From NCBI RefSeq assembly GCF_002205845.1, contig NZ_NISI01000001.1, positions 1,240,001 through 1,304,000 on the forward strand: DNA of 64,000 nucleotides, written 5' to 3'. The position numbers and the translations under genes are program-made. The notes under the pieces are model-generated. The model saw only the letters and a program-made list of their open reading frames with translations, was not told the DNA's origin and did not search any database. This document shows, in pieces, positions 29,882 to 39,098 of this stretch. Origin of the DNA: Roseateles puraquae. GTDB lineage: Bacteria > Pseudomonadota > Gammaproteobacteria > Burkholderiales > Burkholderiaceae_C. Each line of letters starts with the position of its first letter. Position 1 is the first letter of the stretch.

Positions 29882-31261
29882 ATGGCATCCACCCTCACCG
29901 ACCGCCTGAGTCGCCTCGTCAAGACGATGCGCGGCCAGGCCCGCATCACCGAAAGCAATGTGCAGGACATGCTGCGCGAGGTGCGCATGGCCCTGCTGGA
30001 GGCCGACGTGGCCCTGCCGGTGGTGCGCGACTTCATCGCCCGCGTGAAGGAGAAGGCCCTCGGCCAGGAGGTCGTCGGTTCGCTGAACCCCGGCCAGGTG
30101 CTGGTGTCGGTGGTGCACAAGGAACTCGCCGCAACCATGGGCGAGGGTGTGGCCGACATCAACCTCGCCGCCCAGCCGCCCGCCGTCATCCTGATGGCGG
30201 GCCTGCAAGGCGCCGGCAAGACGACGACCACCGCCAAGCTGACCAAGCACCTGATCGACAAGCGCAAGAAGAAGGTGCTGACCGTCTCCGCCGACGTCTA
30301 TCGCCCGGCTGCCATCGAGCAGCTCAAGACGGTGACCAAGCAGGCCGGCGGTGAATGGTTCCCGTCCGAGCCCAACCAGAAGCCGCGCGACATTGCGCTG
30401 GCCGCGCTGGACTACGCCAAGCGTCACTTCTTTGACGTACTGCTGGTGGACACCGCGGGTCGACTGGCCATCGACGAAGCCCTGATGGCCGAGATCAAGG
30501 AGCTGCACGCCACGCTGAATCCGGTGGAGACGCTGTTCGTGGTCGATGCGATGCAGGGCCAGGATGCGGTCAACACGGCCAAGGCCTTCAAGGAGGCACT
30601 GCCGCTGACCGGCGTCATCCTGACCAAGCTCGACGGCGACTCGCGCGGCGGTGCGGCCCTCTCGGTGCGCCAGATCACGGGCGCACCGATCAAGTTCGCC
30701 GGCGTGTCTGAAAAGATCGACGGCCTGGAGGTGTTCGATGCCGACCGCCACGCCGGCCGGGTGCTGGGCATGGGCGACATCGTGGCCCTGGTGGAGCAGG
30801 TCACGCAGAGCGTCGACCTCGCCTCGGCGCAGGCCATGGCCGAGAAGCTCAAGAGCGGCAGCGGCTTCGACCTGAACGACTTCCTGCAGCAGATCGCCCA
30901 GATGAAAAAGATGGGCGGCCTGGGCGGCCTGATGGACAAGCTGCCGCAGAACATGATGGGCGGCAAGCAGCCCGGCCAGGCCGACATGGACCGCGCCGAG
31001 CGCGACATGAAGCGCATGGAAGGCATCCTGCGCGCCATGACCGCCAAGGAGCGCGCCCAGCCCGCGCTGCTGATGGACGGCAAGAGCAAGGCCAGCCGCA
31101 AGCGCCGCATCGCCGCCGGTGCCGGCGTGCAGATCCAGGATGTGAACCGCCTGCTCAATCAGTTCGACCAGATGCAGGGCATGATGAAGAAGATGAAGGG
31201 CGGCGGCCTCATGAAGATGATGAAGCGCCTGGGCGGCATGAAGGGCATGCCCGGGATGTGA
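29882..31261 (+). CDS. ffh: Signal recognition particle protein
   Basis: A 459-residue SRP54 homologue, which binds 4.5S RNA and signal sequences of nascent membrane proteins. N-terminal four-helix bundle at 1-85; GTPase domain with P-loop MAGLQGAGKTTTTAKL, DTAGRLAIDEAL and the TKLDGDSRGG specificity motif; methionine-rich M domain from about 300 (FDQMQGMMKKMKGG, MKMMKRLGGM). The receptor gene ftsY lies 700 bases downstream on the opposite strand. The start lies directly beside a large palindrome. Confidence 0.97.
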   Translation: MASTLTDRLSRLVKTMRGQARITESNVQDMLREVRMALLEADVALPVVRDFIARVKEKALGQEVVGSLNPGQVLVSVVHKELAATMGEGVADINLAAQPPAVILMAGLQGAGKTTTTAKLTKHLIDKRKKKVLTVSADVYRPAAIEQLKTVTKQAGGEWFPSEPNQKPRDIALAALDYAKRHFFDVLLVDTAGRLAIDEALMAEIKELHATLNPVETLFVVDAMQGQDAVNTAKAFKEALPLTGVILTKLDGDSRGGAALSVRQITGAPIKFAGVSEKIDGLEVFDADRHAGRVLGMGDIVALVEQVTQSVDLASAQAMAEKLKSGSGFDLNDFLQQIAQMKKMGGLGGLMDKLPQNMMGGKQPGQADMDRAERDMKRMEGILRAMTAKERAQPALLMDGKSKASRKRRIAAGAGVQIQDVNRLLNQFDQMQGMMKKMKGGGLMKMMKRLGGMKGMPGM

Positions 31262-31272
31262 GCGGCCCGCGA

Positions 31273-31290
31273 CCGAGGGCTGACCCTCGG
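31273..31290 (+). terminator. Hairpin after ffh
   Basis: ccgaggg (31273-31279), loop ctga, ccctcgg (31284-31290), twelve bases past the ffh stop. The stem is strong but followed only by CCTTC, so termination without a U-run is uncertain. Confidence 0.5.
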
Positions 31291-31388
31291 CCTTCAGCCC
31301 CCTGGGACACACCTCGTCACAACTGGTCCCGTGCTCAAGGGACAGCGGGGCATGGTCATTTGGTGCCGCTGCCGATAGCGTCGCCAGC

Positions 31389-31934
31389 ATGCTGAATCTG
31401 CACCTCCCCCGCGCCGTCGGCGCCTGGCTGAACAGCCTGACCGGGCCGCGCCCGGCCCGCCGCACGGACGCGGCCGACACCGTGATGCATTGGCCGCCTA
31501 CCGCGGCGCGGGTGCTGGTGAGCGCGGAGCGCCACGCCTACAAGGCGCTGAGCCTGGCGCTGGCGCATGAGCATCCCAAGGGCTTCTTGCTGGCGCACGT
31601 GCCGCTGCACAAGTTGGTGAAGGTGCCCAAGCAGTATTCCTACCGCGAGTGGCTGTCACGCACCGGCTTGCTGACCGCCGACTTCGCCCTCTGCGACGAA
31701 CACGGCTTCGTGCGGGCGGTCGTGCTGATGCCGGTGGCCGAAGACAACGCGCGCCACGCCCGCAAGCGCGAACGTCTGCTGCGCGTGCTGGAGGCGACCG
31801 AGATGCCCGTCACCGTCTGGGTGCGCGACTGGCAGAACGAGACTGGCGAGCGGCTGCGCCAGCTGGTCTTTCCCAAGGTGCGCGCACAAGGGTATTACGC
31901 CGACACGCCTCACACCCCGAACACCCCGCACTGA
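31389..31934 (+). CDS. DUF2726-type protein
   Basis: A 181-residue cytoplasmic protein. The segment ARVLVSAERHAYKALSLAL followed by HVPLHKLVKVPK, then the acidic patch ADFALCDEHGFVRAVV and a basic helical stretch (HARKRERLLRVLEATEM), follows the order seen in DUF2726 proteins, which resemble restriction-endonuclease-fold or topoisomerase-associated domains. The usual N-terminal membrane helix of many DUF2726 proteins is absent. The role is unknown. It is convergent with ftsY (17 bases apart). Confidence 0.65.
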   Translation: MLNLHLPRAVGAWLNSLTGPRPARRTDAADTVMHWPPTAARVLVSAERHAYKALSLALAHEHPKGFLLAHVPLHKLVKVPKQYSYREWLSRTGLLTADFALCDEHGFVRAVVLMPVAEDNARHARKRERLLRVLEATEMPVTVWVRDWQNETGERLRQLVFPKVRAQGYYADTPHTPNTPH

Positions 31935-31951
31935 GCCGGGCGTGAGCGCTG

Positions 31952-33187
31952 CTACTCCAGCAATGCGCGCGCAAATTCGCGGGCGCTGAAGGTCTCGAGG
32001 TCTTCGAGCTTCTCGCCCACCCCGACGAAATAGACCGGCACCGGGCGCTCGCGGGCAATGGCGGCGAGCACGCCGCCCTTGGCCGTGCCATCGAGCTTGG
32101 TCACGATGAGGCCGGTCAGGCCCAGCGCCTCGTCGAAGGCCTTGACCTGGTTCAGTGCGTTCTGGCCGGTGTTGCCGTCCACGACCAGCAGCACCTCGTG
32201 CGGCGCGCCGTCCTGGGCCTTGGTGATGACGCGCTTGATCTTCTTGAGCTCCTCCATCAGGTGAAGCTGCGTGGGCAGGCGCCCGGCGGTGTCGGCGATG
32301 ACGACGTCCGCGCCGCGGGCGCGACCGGCATTGACGGCATCAAAAGACACCGCAGCCGGGTCGCCGCCCTCCTGGCTGATGATTTCCACCTGAGCCCGGT
32401 CGGCCCAGACGCCCAGTTGCTCACGCGCGGCAGCCCGGAAGGTGTCGGCAGCCGCCAGCAGCACGCGCTGGTCGGCGTCCGCCAGATGCCGGGTCAGCTT
32501 GCCGATGCTGGTGGTCTTGCCGGCGCCATTGACGCCCACCACCATCATCACGGTCGGCGTGAAGCGGCCTACCTCCAGCCCCTTCTCCAGCGGTGACAGC
32601 AGCTCCGCGAGCGCATCGATCAGCAGGCCGCGCACGGCCTGCGGGTCGGTGGTGCGCGCCTCCTTCACCCGACGCTTGAGGTCGTCGAGCAAGAACTGCG
32701 TCGCCTTCACGCCAGCATCGGCCAGCAGCAGCGCCTCTTCCAACTCCTCGTAGAGCTGCTCATCGATCTTGGTGGCCGAGAAGACGCTGGCGATGCTGCC
32801 GCCCGTCCTGCGCAGGCCGGCGCGCAGCCGCTCCATCCAGCTCTGACGCGGCGCCGGGGCCGGGGCCGTGATCGGCGCCACGGCAGTCGGCGGCGCCGGC
32901 ACGGGTGCCGGGGCAGGCAAGGGCACGGCCGGTGGCAACACCACGGCCGGCGGCGCGACGGGAACCGCGGCTGGCACGGGCGTCGACAACGCGGCCGGCG
33001 CAGCGGCCGGTGCGACGGTCGGTGCAACGACCGGCGAGCTCTCGGGCACCACGGTCGGCGGTGCCGCCGGTTCGGGGGCCGGGGCTGGCTTGCTGGCAGG
33101 CTTGGTGACCCAGCCCTCGGGCAGCAGGGCAGGTGCCTCGGCGGCAGGCGCGGGCGGCGGGGGCGCCTTCTTGAAGAAACTGAACAT
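31952..33187 (-). CDS. ftsY: Signal recognition particle receptor
   Basis: A 411-residue SRP receptor GTPase. It begins MFSFFKKAPPPPAPA and has a ~110-residue Pro/Ala/Val-rich N-terminal A-domain, likely membrane-associated. The NG domain follows, with GVNGAGKTTSIGKLTRHL, AAADTFRAAAREQL, DTAGRLPTQLHLMEEL and TKLDGTAKGGVL. It docks Ffh-ribosome complexes at the inner membrane. The ATG at 33187 is chosen because the conserved MFSFFKK opening of FtsY begins there. It is divergent from the GH43-GH35 gene. Confidence 0.96.
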   Translation of the reverse strand: MFSFFKKAPPPPAPAAEAPALLPEGWVTKPASKPAPAPEPAAPPTVVPESSPVVAPTVAPAAAPAALSTPVPAAVPVAPPAVVLPPAVPLPAPAPVPAPPTAVAPITAPAPAPRQSWMERLRAGLRRTGGSIASVFSATKIDEQLYEELEEALLLADAGVKATQFLLDDLKRRVKEARTTDPQAVRGLLIDALAELLSPLEKGLEVGRFTPTVMMVVGVNGAGKTTSIGKLTRHLADADQRVLLAAADTFRAAAREQLGVWADRAQVEIISQEGGDPAAVSFDAVNAGRARGADVVIADTAGRLPTQLHLMEELKKIKRVITKAQDGAPHEVLLVVDGNTGQNALNQVKAFDEALGLTGLIVTKLDGTAKGGVLAAIARERPVPVYFVGVGEKLEDLETFSAREFARALLE

Positions 33188-33302
33188 AGGCCGCCATTTT
33201 CGCCGGCTCCGCAGGGTCGCCCGATTTCTCGCAAGCGCTTGATTTTTTCGGCCCCAGGAACCGGTGGACACTGACCGCGGCTTCCGCACTCCCGGTCTGC
33301 TC

Positions 33303-36300
33303 ATGCCTGCCCTGCCCGACTCGCTGCCCCGCCCTGCCCTCCGGCTGATTTCGTCGGTGGCGCTGCTGCTGTGGTGTGCGGCCGCGGCGGCCCAGGACCT
33401 ACCCGGCCAGCTCCCCCCCACGGCGGTGAGCACGCCCGCTCTGCCCGCAGCAGCGGCACCGCGCGGCGAGACCACTTTCCTGATGTCGGCCTTCATGGCC
33501 ACCTCGCAGGATCGCCTCAGCCTCTTCACCTCCACCGACGGGCTGACGTTCACCTCGCTGGGCTCCGAGGTCTACCAGCCGCCCCGCGGGCTGCTGCGCG
33601 ACCCCTCCATCCTGCGTGCTGCCGACGGGCTCTACTACGTGGCCTACACCACCGGTTGGTCGGGCAACAGCTTCGGCATCGCGCGGTCAGCCGACCTCAA
33701 GACCTGGACCCATGTCGCCGACGTACCGGTCGCGCTGCCCGGCGTCACCAACGTCTGGGCGCCGGAGTGGTTCCGGGACCGCGACGGCAGCCTGCATCTC
33801 GTCGTGAGCCTCTCGCGCGCCGGCACCCAAGGGCCGTTCGCGGCCTACGCCGTCAAGGCGTTGGACGCCTCGCTCAGCCGCTTCGCCGCGCCGGAGCCAA
33901 TGCGGGGGCTGGAAAAGAACTTCATCGACACCTTCGTCATGCAGCAGGACGGGCACTACGTCGCCTTCGTGAAGAACGAGACGACCAAGTTCATCGAGCG
34001 CGCCACCGCACCCGCCCTGCACGGCCCCTGGACGCTGGACCGCACCGGCGACTGGGCCGGCTGGGGCGGCCCGTCCGAGGGTCAGGCCCTCGTGCCCATC
34101 CAGGGGCCCGACGGCAAACCAGGCTGGCGCATCTACTTCGACGACTACACCAGCAAGCGCTATTGGGCCTCCGACAGTTTCGACGGCCTGCAAACCTGGA
34201 GCCCGCGGCGCGAACTCGGCGGCGTGTCGGGCACGGTGCGCCATTTCACGGTCATCCGCGAGGCGACCGCGCAGCTCGACCGCGCCACCGCACCCCGGGG
34301 CCGGCCGAAGACCATCGCCTGGGACCGCCATTCGCTGATCATCGACGGCCGCCGCGAGATGATCTTCGCGGGCGAGTTCCATCCCTTTCGCCTGCCCTCG
34401 CCCAGCCTGTGGCGCGACGTGCTGCAGAAGATGAAGGCCTCGGGCCTGAACGCCGTGTCGTTCTACTTCAGCTGGGGCTACCACTCCGCCAAGCCGGGGC
34501 ACTATGACTTCACGGGCATCCGCAACGTCGAACGCGCCATCCAGATGGCCGAGGAGGAAGGCCTCTACGTCATCGCCCGCATGGGGCCTTACGTCAACGC
34601 CGAGCTGACCGCAGGCGGCTTCCCGGGCTGGCTGCTGCGCCAGCGTGCCGAGGCACGCACCGACGCGGCCGAGTACCAAGCGGCCACCGACGAATGGATG
34701 ACGCAGATCAACGCCATCCTGGCGCGTCACCAGATCACCCACGGCGGCGGCAGCGTCATCGCATACCAACTGGAAAACGAGTTGTTCGCGGTGAATCCCA
34801 AGAACATCCGCCACATGGAGCACCTGGCGAAGAAGGCGCGGGCCGACGGCATCACCGTGCCGCTCTTCCACAACGCGGCCTCCCGCCTGCCGGACTGGAC
34901 GCCGCGCAACTCGACCGCGCCGTTCGCCAACCCCGGCCCGACCGACCTGTACGCCTTCGACGGCTACCCCGGCGGCGTTTGCAGCGTGGACGGCACGCCC
35001 GGCACGCCCGCACCCGCGCCCGACTGGGGCATCTACGGCAAGAACGTCCCCAAGGTGGGGTCGCTCGCCTCGCCCAACACGCCGGGCTTCGTCGCCGAGA
35101 TCGGCGCGGGCTGGTTCGACTACTGGGGCTCCAACGGCACCTACGAGTGCACGGCCAAGCGGCAAGGCCCGGGCTACCAGCGCGTGTTCTACGGCAGCAG
35201 CCTGATCAATGGGCTGAGCATCCATTCCCTCTACATGGCCTACGGCGGCACCAGCTGGGGGTGGCAGCCGGGGCCCATCGTCTACACCAGCTACGACTAC
35301 GGAGCACCGATCAACGAGGCCCGCGTCATGCGCGACAAGGCGCTGGTGCTCAAGCAGATGGGCGGCTTCGTGCAGGCGGCCGCCCCTGTGCTCTCGCAGA
35401 TGGAAAAGGCCGAGGTGCTGGACCCGGGCAATCCCAAGGTGAGGCTCTATCACAACGTCAACCCAGCACTCGGCACGCATGTGCTGCTGGCCCAGCACAA
35501 CCACCTGGCCGGCACCGAGCCCTTCAGCTTCAAGCTGCGCACGCGCGACGGCACCTACCAAATCCCGCAAGCCGGCACGCTGACGCTGACGGGCCAGGAC
35601 GCCAAGATGCTGCTGGCCAGCTACGCCATGGAGCGCCAGCACCTGGTGTACGCCACCTCCGAGATCCAGACCCACCTCCAGCAAGGTGAGCGCGATGTGG
35701 CGCTGCTCTACGGCCGCGCCGGTGACGACGGCGAGACCGTGCTGCGCTTTCCATCCCAACCGCGCGTGACGCCGCTGGCCGGCCAGGTCGCTGTCGCCTA
35801 CGACGCCAAGACCGGCGACCTGCGCCTGAACTACCGCCACGACGGCCTGATCGAGCTCAGCATCACCGGTGGCGGCCGTGCGCCGCTTGTCCTGCTGATC
35901 GCCGACGAGAAGACCGGCTGGCAGTTCTCGCGCCTGGGCGACGTGCTGGTCAAGGGGCCGGCCCTGCTGCGCCGCGCCACCGTCAATCACTTCGGCGGGC
36001 TGGACCTCGTCGGCGACACGACGGCCCCCAGCGAGCTGCGCATCTGGGCGCCAGCCGGCATCAACGCCGTGCGCTTCAACGGCAACCGCGTCGACATGCG
36101 GCCGCTGTTCAACAGCCTCGCTGCACGCCAGCCGCTGCCCGGCCCGGATGCCGTCCGGCTGCCTGACCTGACACAGCTCGCCTGGACGCGTCGCTACGAC
36201 TCCCTCGAAGCCGACCCGACGTTCGACGACAGCGACTGGCGCAAGGCCGACGCCAGCGTCTCGGCTGCCAACGTCTACACCGCGCCCGACAAGGGCCAGC

Positions 36301-37208
36301 CCGTGCTGGCCATGAGCGACTACGGCTTCCACCATGGCGATGTCTGGTACCGCGGCCGCTTCAGCACGACCGAGCGCCAGCCGCTGCAGCTCGAACTCTT
36401 CTTCGGTGGCGGCGGCGCAGGCCTCATCCAGGTCTGGCTGGACGGCCAGTTCCTCGGCCAGCAAGAGCACGACACCGGCCGCCCCTTTCCCGAGACCACC
36501 GACACCTTCAAGCGCCTGCTGAAGGACCTGCCACCCGGCGAGCATGTGCTGGCCGTCGTGGTGCGCAACAACTCGCACAACTGGGACCTCTTCGCCGACG
36601 ATGCCCACAAGGAAGCCCGCGGCCTGATCTCGGCGTCGCTCTCGCCGCGCGGCGGCCAGCGCTTCGCGGTGCCGATGGCCTGGAAGATCCAGGGCAACCG
36701 GGGCGGCGAGGACATCGCCGACCTGGTGCGCGGCCCGATGAACAACGGCGGCCTCCACGGCGAACGCCAGGGCTGGCACCTGCCGATCGACCCCGCCAAG
36801 CCGCAGCCGGGCTGGGAAGCGACCGCGCCAGGCGCGGCGCCGCCCGCCCCCGGCAGCTACTGGCTGCGCACGTCATTCCCGCTGGACATGCCCGCGGGCC
36901 ACGACGTGCAGCTGGGCCTGGCCTTCGGCGACACGAACCGACCGCGGTCGGACCGGGAGAACCGCGCACTGATCTTCGTCAACGGCTGGAACCTCGGCCA
37001 GTTCATCGCCCACATCGGCCCGCAGCGCGTCTTCGTGCTGCCCCCCGGCATCCTGAACCCGAACGGCGAGAACACGCTGACACTCGCCGTCACGACCGAC
37101 GGCCAGGCGACGAACGCACTTGAGGTGCCGCGCCTGGTGCCGCTGGCCATCGCCCGGGGCGGCGTGCCGCTCGAGCCCGTCGCCCAACCCCGGAACCTGC
37201 AACGATGA
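33303..37208 (+). CDS. Fused GH43-like and GH35 glycosidase
   Basis: A 1301-residue secreted enzyme with a Sec signal (LRLISSVALLLWCAAAAAQ). The first module (about 50-345) has GH43 hallmarks: Asp100 in LLRDPSILRA, and VWAPEWFRD with Glu155. The second (about 365-720) is a GH35 beta-galactosidase: RREMIFAGEFHPFRL, acid/base Glu493 in AYQLENEL, nucleophile Glu599 in GFVAEIGAGWFDYWG. C-terminal beta-sandwich modules follow (to about 1300) with GDVWYRGRFSTTE and NGWNLGQFIAHIGPQ. It probably trims arabinan and galactan side chains of rhamnogalacturonan I. It is the first plus-strand gene of the pectin locus. The two-enzyme fusion is unusual to me. Confidence 0.85.
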   Translation: MPALPDSLPRPALRLISSVALLLWCAAAAAQDLPGQLPPTAVSTPALPAAAAPRGETTFLMSAFMATSQDRLSLFTSTDGLTFTSLGSEVYQPPRGLLRDPSILRAADGLYYVAYTTGWSGNSFGIARSADLKTWTHVADVPVALPGVTNVWAPEWFRDRDGSLHLVVSLSRAGTQGPFAAYAVKALDASLSRFAAPEPMRGLEKNFIDTFVMQQDGHYVAFVKNETTKFIERATAPALHGPWTLDRTGDWAGWGGPSEGQALVPIQGPDGKPGWRIYFDDYTSKRYWASDSFDGLQTWSPRRELGGVSGTVRHFTVIREATAQLDRATAPRGRPKTIAWDRHSLIIDGRREMIFAGEFHPFRLPSPSLWRDVLQKMKASGLNAVSFYFSWGYHSAKPGHYDFTGIRNVERAIQMAEEEGLYVIARMGPYVNAELTAGGFPGWLLRQRAEARTDAAEYQAATDEWMTQINAILARHQITHGGGSVIAYQLENELFAVNPKNIRHMEHLAKKARADGITVPLFHNAASRLPDWTPRNSTAPFANPGPTDLYAFDGYPGGVCSVDGTPGTPAPAPDWGIYGKNVPKVGSLASPNTPGFVAEIGAGWFDYWGSNGTYECTAKRQGPGYQRVFYGSSLINGLSIHSLYMAYGGTSWGWQPGPIVYTSYDYGAPINEARVMRDKALVLKQMGGFVQAAAPVLSQMEKAEVLDPGNPKVRLYHNVNPALGTHVLLAQHNHLAGTEPFSFKLRTRDGTYQIPQAGTLTLTGQDAKMLLASYAMERQHLVYATSEIQTHLQQGERDVALLYGRAGDDGETVLRFPSQPRVTPLAGQVAVAYDAKTGDLRLNYRHDGLIELSITGGGRAPLVLLIADEKTGWQFSRLGDVLVKGPALLRRATVNHFGGLDLVGDTTAPSELRIWAPAGINAVRFNGNRVDMRPLFNSLAARQPLPGPDAVRLPDLTQLAWTRRYDSLEADPTFDDSDWRKADASVSAANVYTAPDKGQPVLAMSDYGFHHGDVWYRGRFSTTERQPLQLELFFGGGGAGLIQVWLDGQFLGQQEHDTGRPFPETTDTFKRLLKDLPPGEHVLAVVVRNNSHNWDLFADDAHKEARGLISASLSPRGGQRFAVPMAWKIQGNRGGEDIADLVRGPMNNGGLHGERQGWHLPIDPAKPQPGWEATAPGAAPPAPGSYWLRTSFPLDMPAGHDVQLGLAFGDTNRPRSDRENRALIFVNGWNLGQFIAHIGPQRVFVLPPGILNPNGENTLTLAVTTDGQATNALEVPRLVPLAIARGGVPLEPVAQPRNLQR

Positions 37209-37259
37209 CGCATCGCGACCTGCCTCGCCAGCCGTCGCCCCATCGCCCGAGACAAACCC

Positions 37260-38423
37260 ATGCCCAAGCAAATCCTCAAGCCCGTCGACTCCTCCCGCAT
37301 CCATCCGCTGCTGGCTCACCACGCGGCGCACCTCGGCGCGGACCGTGACGACATCCGCGGCGCGGTCGACCGCCTGATCCACAACCTCATCCACATCGAA
37401 GACAGCGATGGCAAGTTCCTGCTGCGCCTGGACGACGGCCGCGTGCTGGACACCAAGGGCTGGAACGGCTTCGAATGGACACACGGCGTGGGGCTGTACG
37501 GCGTCTACAAGGTCTGGGAGCTGACCGGCGACCCCAAGGCCTGGGACATCATGACGAGCTGGTTCGAGGCCCGCTTTGCCGAGGGCATGCCCAGCCGCAA
37601 CATCAACACGGTGGCGCCCTTCCTGACGCTGGCCTACCTGTTCGACCGCACCGGCGACCGCCGCTACCTGCCTTACATCGACCGTTGGGCGGAGTGGGTC
37701 TACCACGAGCTGCCCCGCACCGAGGAAGGCGGCTTCCAGCACATCGTCTACAACAGCGTGAACCACCAGCAGCTGTGGGACGACACGCTGATGATGTCGG
37801 TGCTGCCACTGGCCAAGTTCGGCCTGCTGCTGAACCGCCCGCACTATGTGGAAGAGGCCAAGCGCCAGTTCATGGTGCACATCAAATACCTCGCAGACCG
37901 CAAGACGGGGCTGTGGTTCCACGGCTGGACCTTCGAGGGCCGGCACAACTTCGCCAACGCGCTGTGGGCGCGCGGCAACTCGTGGGTCACCATCGTCATC
38001 CCGGAGTTCATCGAACTGCTGAACCTGCCCGAGGGCGACGCCTTCCGCCAGTTCCTCATCTCCACACTGGAAGCCCAGGTCAAGGCCCTGGCCGCCTGCC
38101 AGTCCCCGTCGGGCCTGTGGCCCACGCTGTTGGACGACCCCACCTCCTACGATGAAGCCGCCGCTTCGGCCGGGTTCGCCTACGGCATCCTGAAGGCGGT
38201 ACGCAAGGGCTACTTGCCGCGCTCGTATGAGGCCGTGGGGCTGAAGGCGGCGCTGGCAGTGCGCAGCAAGATCAATGACGCGGGAGAGCTGACGCAGGTG
38301 AGCTTTGGCACGCCGGTGTTCAACACGCTTCAGGAATACAAGGACATTCCGCTGACGTCGATGCCGTTTGGGCAGGCGATGGCGTTGCTCGCCATGGGGG
38401 AGCTGCTGGTGCGGTTCATCTGA
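37260..38423 (+). CDS. GH105 unsaturated rhamnogalacturonyl hydrolase
   Basis: A 387-residue alpha/alpha-barrel enzyme of GH88/GH105 (YteR/YesR-like), which removes the unsaturated galacturonic residue left by rhamnogalacturonan lyases. Typical segments are NGFEWTHGVGLYGVYK, the catalytic Asp pair in QLWDDTLMMSVLP (Asp174/175), LWFHGWTFEGRHNFAN and LWARGNSWVTI. There is no signal peptide, so it acts in the cytoplasm on imported products. It follows the GH43-GH35 gene by 51 bases and is followed by a 675-base repeat island. Confidence 0.92.
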   Translation: MPKQILKPVDSSRIHPLLAHHAAHLGADRDDIRGAVDRLIHNLIHIEDSDGKFLLRLDDGRVLDTKGWNGFEWTHGVGLYGVYKVWELTGDPKAWDIMTSWFEARFAEGMPSRNINTVAPFLTLAYLFDRTGDRRYLPYIDRWAEWVYHELPRTEEGGFQHIVYNSVNHQQLWDDTLMMSVLPLAKFGLLLNRPHYVEEAKRQFMVHIKYLADRKTGLWFHGWTFEGRHNFANALWARGNSWVTIVIPEFIELLNLPEGDAFRQFLISTLEAQVKALAACQSPSGLWPTLLDDPTSYDEAAASAGFAYGILKAVRKGYLPRSYEAVGLKAALAVRSKINDAGELTQVSFGTPVFNTLQEYKDIPLTSMPFGQAMALLAMGELLVRFI

Positions 38424-39098
38424 CCTTGTCGACATGACTGCGCTCGGAGCTGGTGTGCTGGCACGGCCCAGCGGGGAATTCGCCCCCGCGGGCGACCTAC
38501 TTTTTGTCCCGCCAAAAAGTAGGCAAAAAGCTCCCCCCGGCCGCGCCGCCCTCCGCTTCGCTGCGGGTTCCCTGCGCTGCTCAGGCCTTGAGGGCTCGCG
38601 CGGAACTCGCTTCGCTACGCTGCGCTCAGACAACCGCGCGAAGTCAGTTGTTGAAGCGTGCTGCGCACGCGCCCTCAAGTCCTTGCGCTGCTCGGCGGCG
38701 CTCAAGGGGGTAAGACGAAATACCTCAAACGCCCGGCCTGTGCGATTGGCAACTAGGCTGTTCGGCTGCTCGGCTGTTGGCTGTTCGGAGTCTCCCCTTC
38801 AAAACCGCCGAGAAGCGCAGAAGCCCGGGGCGCGTGCGCAGCACGCTTCAACAACTTACTCAGCGCCACTGTCTGACCGCAGCGAACGCAGTGAGCGAAG
38901 GGAGTTTGGCGCTGGCCCCGGGCTTCGAGCATCGCAGGGAACCCCGAAGCGCAGCGCAGGGGCGGTTTTGCAGGGATCGCTTTTTGCCTACTTCTTGGCG
39001 GGACAAAAAGTAGGTCGCCCGCCGGGGCGAATTCCCGGCATGGGCCTCACGCAACAAGCCCAAGCAACGAAGAGACAAGCGCGCCAAGCGCCAACCGC
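38424..39098. repeat. Intergenic repeat island A (inverted copy of island B)
   Basis: No gene is credible here. From about 38470 to 39050 the DNA is a composite of two opposed units, each ending in gaattcgcccc-type sequence and a cctactttttg/caaaaagtagg stem-loop (first one at 38496-38523). Each unit contains the shared string gttgttgaagcgtgctgcgc or its complement. The whole island reads as the reverse complement of island B at 43553-44125. The stem-loops with T-runs could end transcription in both directions. Confidence 0.88.

Noticed and set aside
33687..36779. 1030-codon minus-strand frame
   Set aside because: Antisense shadow of the GH43-GH35 fusion; Ala/Gly/Arg/Val-biased composition.
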